Below are positions 6,529 through 8,790 of a stretch of 8,790 nucleotides of DNA, in pieces. Origin of the DNA: Clostridiales bacterium UBA4821 (lineage in GTDB: Bacteria > Bacillota > Clostridia > Acetivibrionales > UBA4821); contig DHFP01000158.1 of the NCBI GenBank assembly GCA_002402315.1, forward strand, positions 1-8,790, written 5' to 3'. Within the stretch, counting starts at the first letter, position 1, and the number at the start of each line of letters is the position of its first letter. Below the pieces are notes generated by a model. It was not told the DNA's origin, made no database searches, and saw only the letters and a program-made list of their open reading frames with translations. The position numbers and the translations under genes are program-made.

Positions 6529-7977
6529 TTATTTTTTGATAAACTGATTGTAGATTAGCAATATATCCTTTCGCGCAAAAATGAATAATAACCCAAAATA
6601 AAATAATGTACTTAGGCAAATTGATATAATGTCCCATGCCATACCAGAATTTACGGTCTTGAGCCATAAACCAATTAATCCCATTGCTATAGAGCATAAT
6701 ATTGGTTTATATACATTATTTAAGGTTTCTAAAAATGAAATTTTAAAAATGTACTGTAATAATAATATACTGACTATCACTGCTTGTAATCTTATAAATG
6801 TACGTGCATATATTAAAGGCCAAAATCCGTATTTTACACTTATTATACATGTAGGAACTAAAAACAACAGATGCAGCATTTGAGAGATAACCGACAATTT
6901 AGGAGCGCCTTTTGCCCTGAATACATCACTGCTATAAAACGAAAACACCACCATAACAACGGACACTAAACCCCATAAACCAATGATAATACTTGCCTCA
7001 CCCCATTTATCTCCCAACAGAATATTCGTAATGGTATCGCTGTATATATAAATTCCAACTCCTGCTGGGAATACTAAGTAGGCAACTGCTTTTTGCATAA
7101 AGAAATAGAATTTATTAAACTGTTCCTGGTTGTCCTGCATCCGTGATAAAGAGGAGAACATTATGGGAGACGTCGCCGAAGTAATTATCGCAAGGATGAC
7201 GCCGACAGTGGTCACGGAAACTTTATATATACCAAGGTAATATGCACTCAAATAGGTACCGATTATAAAAACATCAATCCAGGCAGTAAACCAAATAGAT
7301 ATAGATTCCATTAATGTCCACATACTGAAAGAAAACATTGATTTCAAAACAGCAATTTTAAAAAATAAGCTTGGTTTCCATTCAGATTTTATCGTTAGAT
7401 AAAGCGCATTTGACAGCACCCCGCAAATGGAACCTATAATTAACGCCCAGTAACTTAACCCTATATAAGCTAAAGGTACCGTAATAAACAGTGGTATGAC
7501 TGCATAAAAAAAACGCGCTTTAAAAAGTGTTTTAAAATCAAAACTCCTCTTGTAAAGAGCCATCTGGATACTGGCAAATGTATAAAGCGGCAGCTGTATG
7601 CTGCCAAAACAAATTACATTTCCTAAACCAGGATTGCCCAGCATTGAAGAGATTTGTTCAGAAAAAACACAAATGAGTATTGCTGCTAGTATAGTTATGG
7701 AGATACTCGTCCAAAATGCGACATTGGCATTCTGGTAAAGTTCCTTTTTGGTTGTAAATTCTCTTTGAATTAGAAATTTTTGAAAACCTGCATCGCTGAA
7801 CATTTCCGCAAAACTAACAATCATTAATACCGTTGTAGCTATGCCAAAAGCTTCCGGCACCAAAAGGCGCGCTAAAATCATATTTGTGATCGGAGCAATC
7901 AATCTTGCGACTATTTCTGTAATAGATGACCATTTTGAAGCGCTTTTTATCTGTTGTTGTAAATCGCTTAGTTCCAA
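6529..7977 (-). CDS. Wzx/MOP-family polysaccharide flippase
   Basis: Integral membrane protein of 482 aa that resembles lipopolysaccharide/exopolysaccharide flippases of the MOP superfamily (WzxC-like). These move undecaprenyl-linked oligosaccharides across the cytoplasmic membrane. The N-terminus has the usual signature: a KWSS segment, ILARLLVPEAFGIA, then FSDAGFQKFLIQRE. Later VFPAGVGIYIYSDTITNILLGDKW is also typical. Many hydrophobic segments run through the whole length, consistent with 12-14 membrane helices. The start is a TTG; an in-frame TAA two codons upstream rules out a longer protein, and the Shine-Dalgarno (AAAGG) is weak and distant. The gene is visibly more AT-rich than the dehydrogenase after it, which is common for flippases in mosaic polysaccharide loci. 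The specific glycan cannot be read from the sequence. Confidence 0.92.
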   Translation of the reverse strand: MELSDLQQQIKSASKWSSITEIVARLIAPITNMILARLLVPEAFGIATTVLMIVSFAEMFSDAGFQKFLIQREFTTKKELYQNANVAFWTSISITILAAILICVFSEQISSMLGNPGLGNVICFGSIQLPLYTFASIQMALYKRSFDFKTLFKARFFYAVIPLFITVPLAYIGLSYWALIIGSICGVLSNALYLTIKSEWKPSLFFKIAVLKSMFSFSMWTLMESISIWFTAWIDVFIIGTYLSAYYLGIYKVSVTTVGVILAIITSATSPIMFSSLSRMQDNQEQFNKFYFFMQKAVAYLVFPAGVGIYIYSDTITNILLGDKWGEASIIIGLWGLVSVVMVVFSFYSSDVFRAKGAPKLSVISQMLHLLFLVPTCIISVKYGFWPLIYARTFIRLQAVIVSILLLQYIFKISFLETLNNVYKPILCSIAMGLIGLWLKTVNSGMAWDIISICLSTLFYFGLLFIFARKDILLIYNQFIKK

Positions 7978-8151
7978 AAATTATAACCAGCCTTTGCTTT
8001 ATTTCATGGCTCTGTCATTTTTTGCATATTTTATAGCAATACAGTTGAATCCTGATCCGCTGTAATCCGGACATAACAATTCGCGGTTTTCAGGTCTCTG
8101 TTTGTGTTGATTTAAATCCTATAAAGTTGTTGCAACACAATCCATCAATTC
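7978..8151 (-). other. 174-bp intergenic gap before the flippase
   Basis: No gene is supported here. The gap is the largest between the polysaccharide genes and is AT-rich near the flippase start, so it could hold a promoter, but I find no convincing -35/-10 pair. An inverted repeat near its upstream end is listed separately. Confidence 0.5.
8102..8140. repeat. Perfect 8-bp inverted repeat just after the ATP-grasp stop
   Basis: TTGTGTTG at 8102-8109 is the exact reverse complement of CAACACAA at 8133-8140, with a 23-nt loop. It lies 12 nt past the stop of the ATP-grasp gene. Neither strand has a T-run after the stem, so it is not a standard intrinsic terminator. It may be a weak 3' stem-loop or a protein-binding site. 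Confidence 0.4.
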
Positions 8152-8790
8152 TCACTTGTCCTCATCCAATATCTTAACTTTATCTGTCGGTAAATTTATC
8201 CAGCCACCTAACATGACATCATCATTAAATTTACCGAAATTAATAAACCCAGATCCATCAAAAAATGTAATTTCTCCAAAATACAGTTTACTCTCAACTA
8301 TATACCAGTCAATCCGGACATAATATTTATCTTTTGCCAATATTTCAGATAAACTTATCATATGCTCAAAAATTGCCGGCTTTGGGGTTACCGTTTTAGA
8401 ATTTGGAAGATAGAGAGTTATGCCTGTGTTTTCCCAGGTAATATCATAAAAGTCAACCACATGGTTTCCGCTGAAACGATCGAGGTGAACTTGAATTAAT
8501 TTGGCTTTTCCGTTAAAACACATTACTTTATAATCATCAGGCACCTTGCCGTTTTCTGATATAAACTTCTCGCATACAATTCTCGGTTTAACATCTTTAT
8601 AAGACCATTCTCTGCCATGCCAAAAGAGATTCCGCTTCAAACTTCTTGTTAGTTTTTTCTTCGCGCTTTCATAATCAAAGTTAGCTTTATCTTCACAAAT
8701 CAGTAAACTTTTCGAATCGTGAGTGCATTTCAATACAAACTGATCAGGCAGAACATTAAAATCAATTTCCTCAAAGCTGTCATAAACACC
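8152..8790 (-). CDS. TupA-like ATP-grasp protein, 5' end outside window
   Basis: The frame is open from the window edge to a TGA at 8154-8152, giving 212 residues of the C-terminal part. An internal TTG at 8733 could be taken as a start, but the 19 codons before it (GVYDSFEEIDFNVLPDQFV) are plainly part of the same conserved protein. The sequence resembles TupA-like ATP-grasp proteins: LPDQFVLKCTHDS, RSLKRNLFWHGREWSYKDVKPRI, then EKFI, and the C-terminal VRIDWYIVESKLYFGEITFFDGSGF with the acidic residues expected for Mg-ATP binding. ATP-grasp enzymes join a carboxylate to an amine or thiol via an acyl-phosphate. TupA is linked to teichuronopeptide, a polyglucuronate/polyglutamate polymer. Related proteins occur in many exopolysaccharide clusters, often labelled glycosyltransferase without proof. 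The adjacent uronic-acid genes suggest a role in amidating or decorating such a polymer, which is inference. Confidence 0.88.
   Translation of the reverse strand, partial: GVYDSFEEIDFNVLPDQFVLKCTHDSKSLLICEDKANFDYESAKKKLTRSLKRNLFWHGREWSYKDVKPRIVCEKFISENGKVPDDYKVMCFNGKAKLIQVHLDRFSGNHVVDFYDITWENTGITLYLPNSKTVTPKPAIFEHMISLSEILAKDKYYVRIDWYIVESKLYFGEITFFDGSGFINFGKFNDDVMLGGWINLPTDKVKILDEDK

Noticed and set aside
6479..6697. Short minus-strand frame spanning the flippase end and ugd start
   Set aside because: It overlaps two well-supported genes in another frame and its peptide is low in recognisable features.
1..8790. CRISPR arrays, tRNA or rRNA genes, insertion sequences, transposases or attachment sites
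   Set aside because: No regularly spaced repeats, cloverleaf sequence, transposase motif or terminal inverted repeats were seen; the only repeats are within the Ig/beta-helix gene or are short hairpins.

Overview
The window looks like part of a cell-surface polysaccharide or exopolysaccharide locus from a Gram-positive-type anaerobe, most likely a clostridial/Peptococcaceae-like Firmicute. This is an inference from several features: strong G-rich Shine-Dalgarno sequences with GTG and TTG starts, a secreted protein with a copper-amine-oxidase-like N-terminal domain (common in sporeforming Firmicutes), moderate to low GC, and a clostridial-style cyclic-di-GMP-I riboswitch. No species can be named from the sequence alone.

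Every convincing gene lies on the minus strand, so transcription reads from high to low coordinates. In that order: (1) 8790-8152, the C-terminal part of a TupA-like ATP-grasp protein whose 5' end is outside the window; (2) 7977-6529, a Wzx/MOP-family polysaccharide flippase; (3) 6491-5169, UDP-glucose 6-dehydrogenase; (4) 5169-4168, a UDP-glucuronate 4-epimerase-type SDR enzyme whose start overlaps the stop of the previous gene; (5) 4108-2168, a secreted protein with a copper-amine-oxidase-like domain followed by a long right-handed beta-helix; (6) a 363-bp leader (2167-1805) with a c-di-GMP-I riboswitch and an intrinsic terminator; (7) 1804-128, a secreted protein with two Ig-like repeats and a pectate-lyase-superfamily beta-helix; (8) an intrinsic terminator at 99-50, then a strong Shine-Dalgarno that probably belongs to a gene beyond the left edge.

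The genes fit one story. The dehydrogenase and epimerase convert UDP-glucose to UDP-glucuronate and then UDP-galacturonate. The flippase would export a lipid-linked repeat unit. The ATP-grasp protein could modify the uronic acid polymer. Two secreted beta-helix proteins could bind, cleave or epimerise such a polymer outside the cell. The last of them appears to be under c-di-GMP control through its own leader RNA, which would link matrix production to the sessile/motile signal. The biochemical steps follow from family knowledge; the link between the beta-helix proteins and the polymer is inference.

The most notable item is the riboswitch. The longest open frame of the Ig/beta-helix gene starts with an ATG inside the aptamer, so a start call based only on ORF length would hide it. 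A TTG start downstream of the leader terminator, with a good Shine-Dalgarno and a clean signal peptide, is much better.
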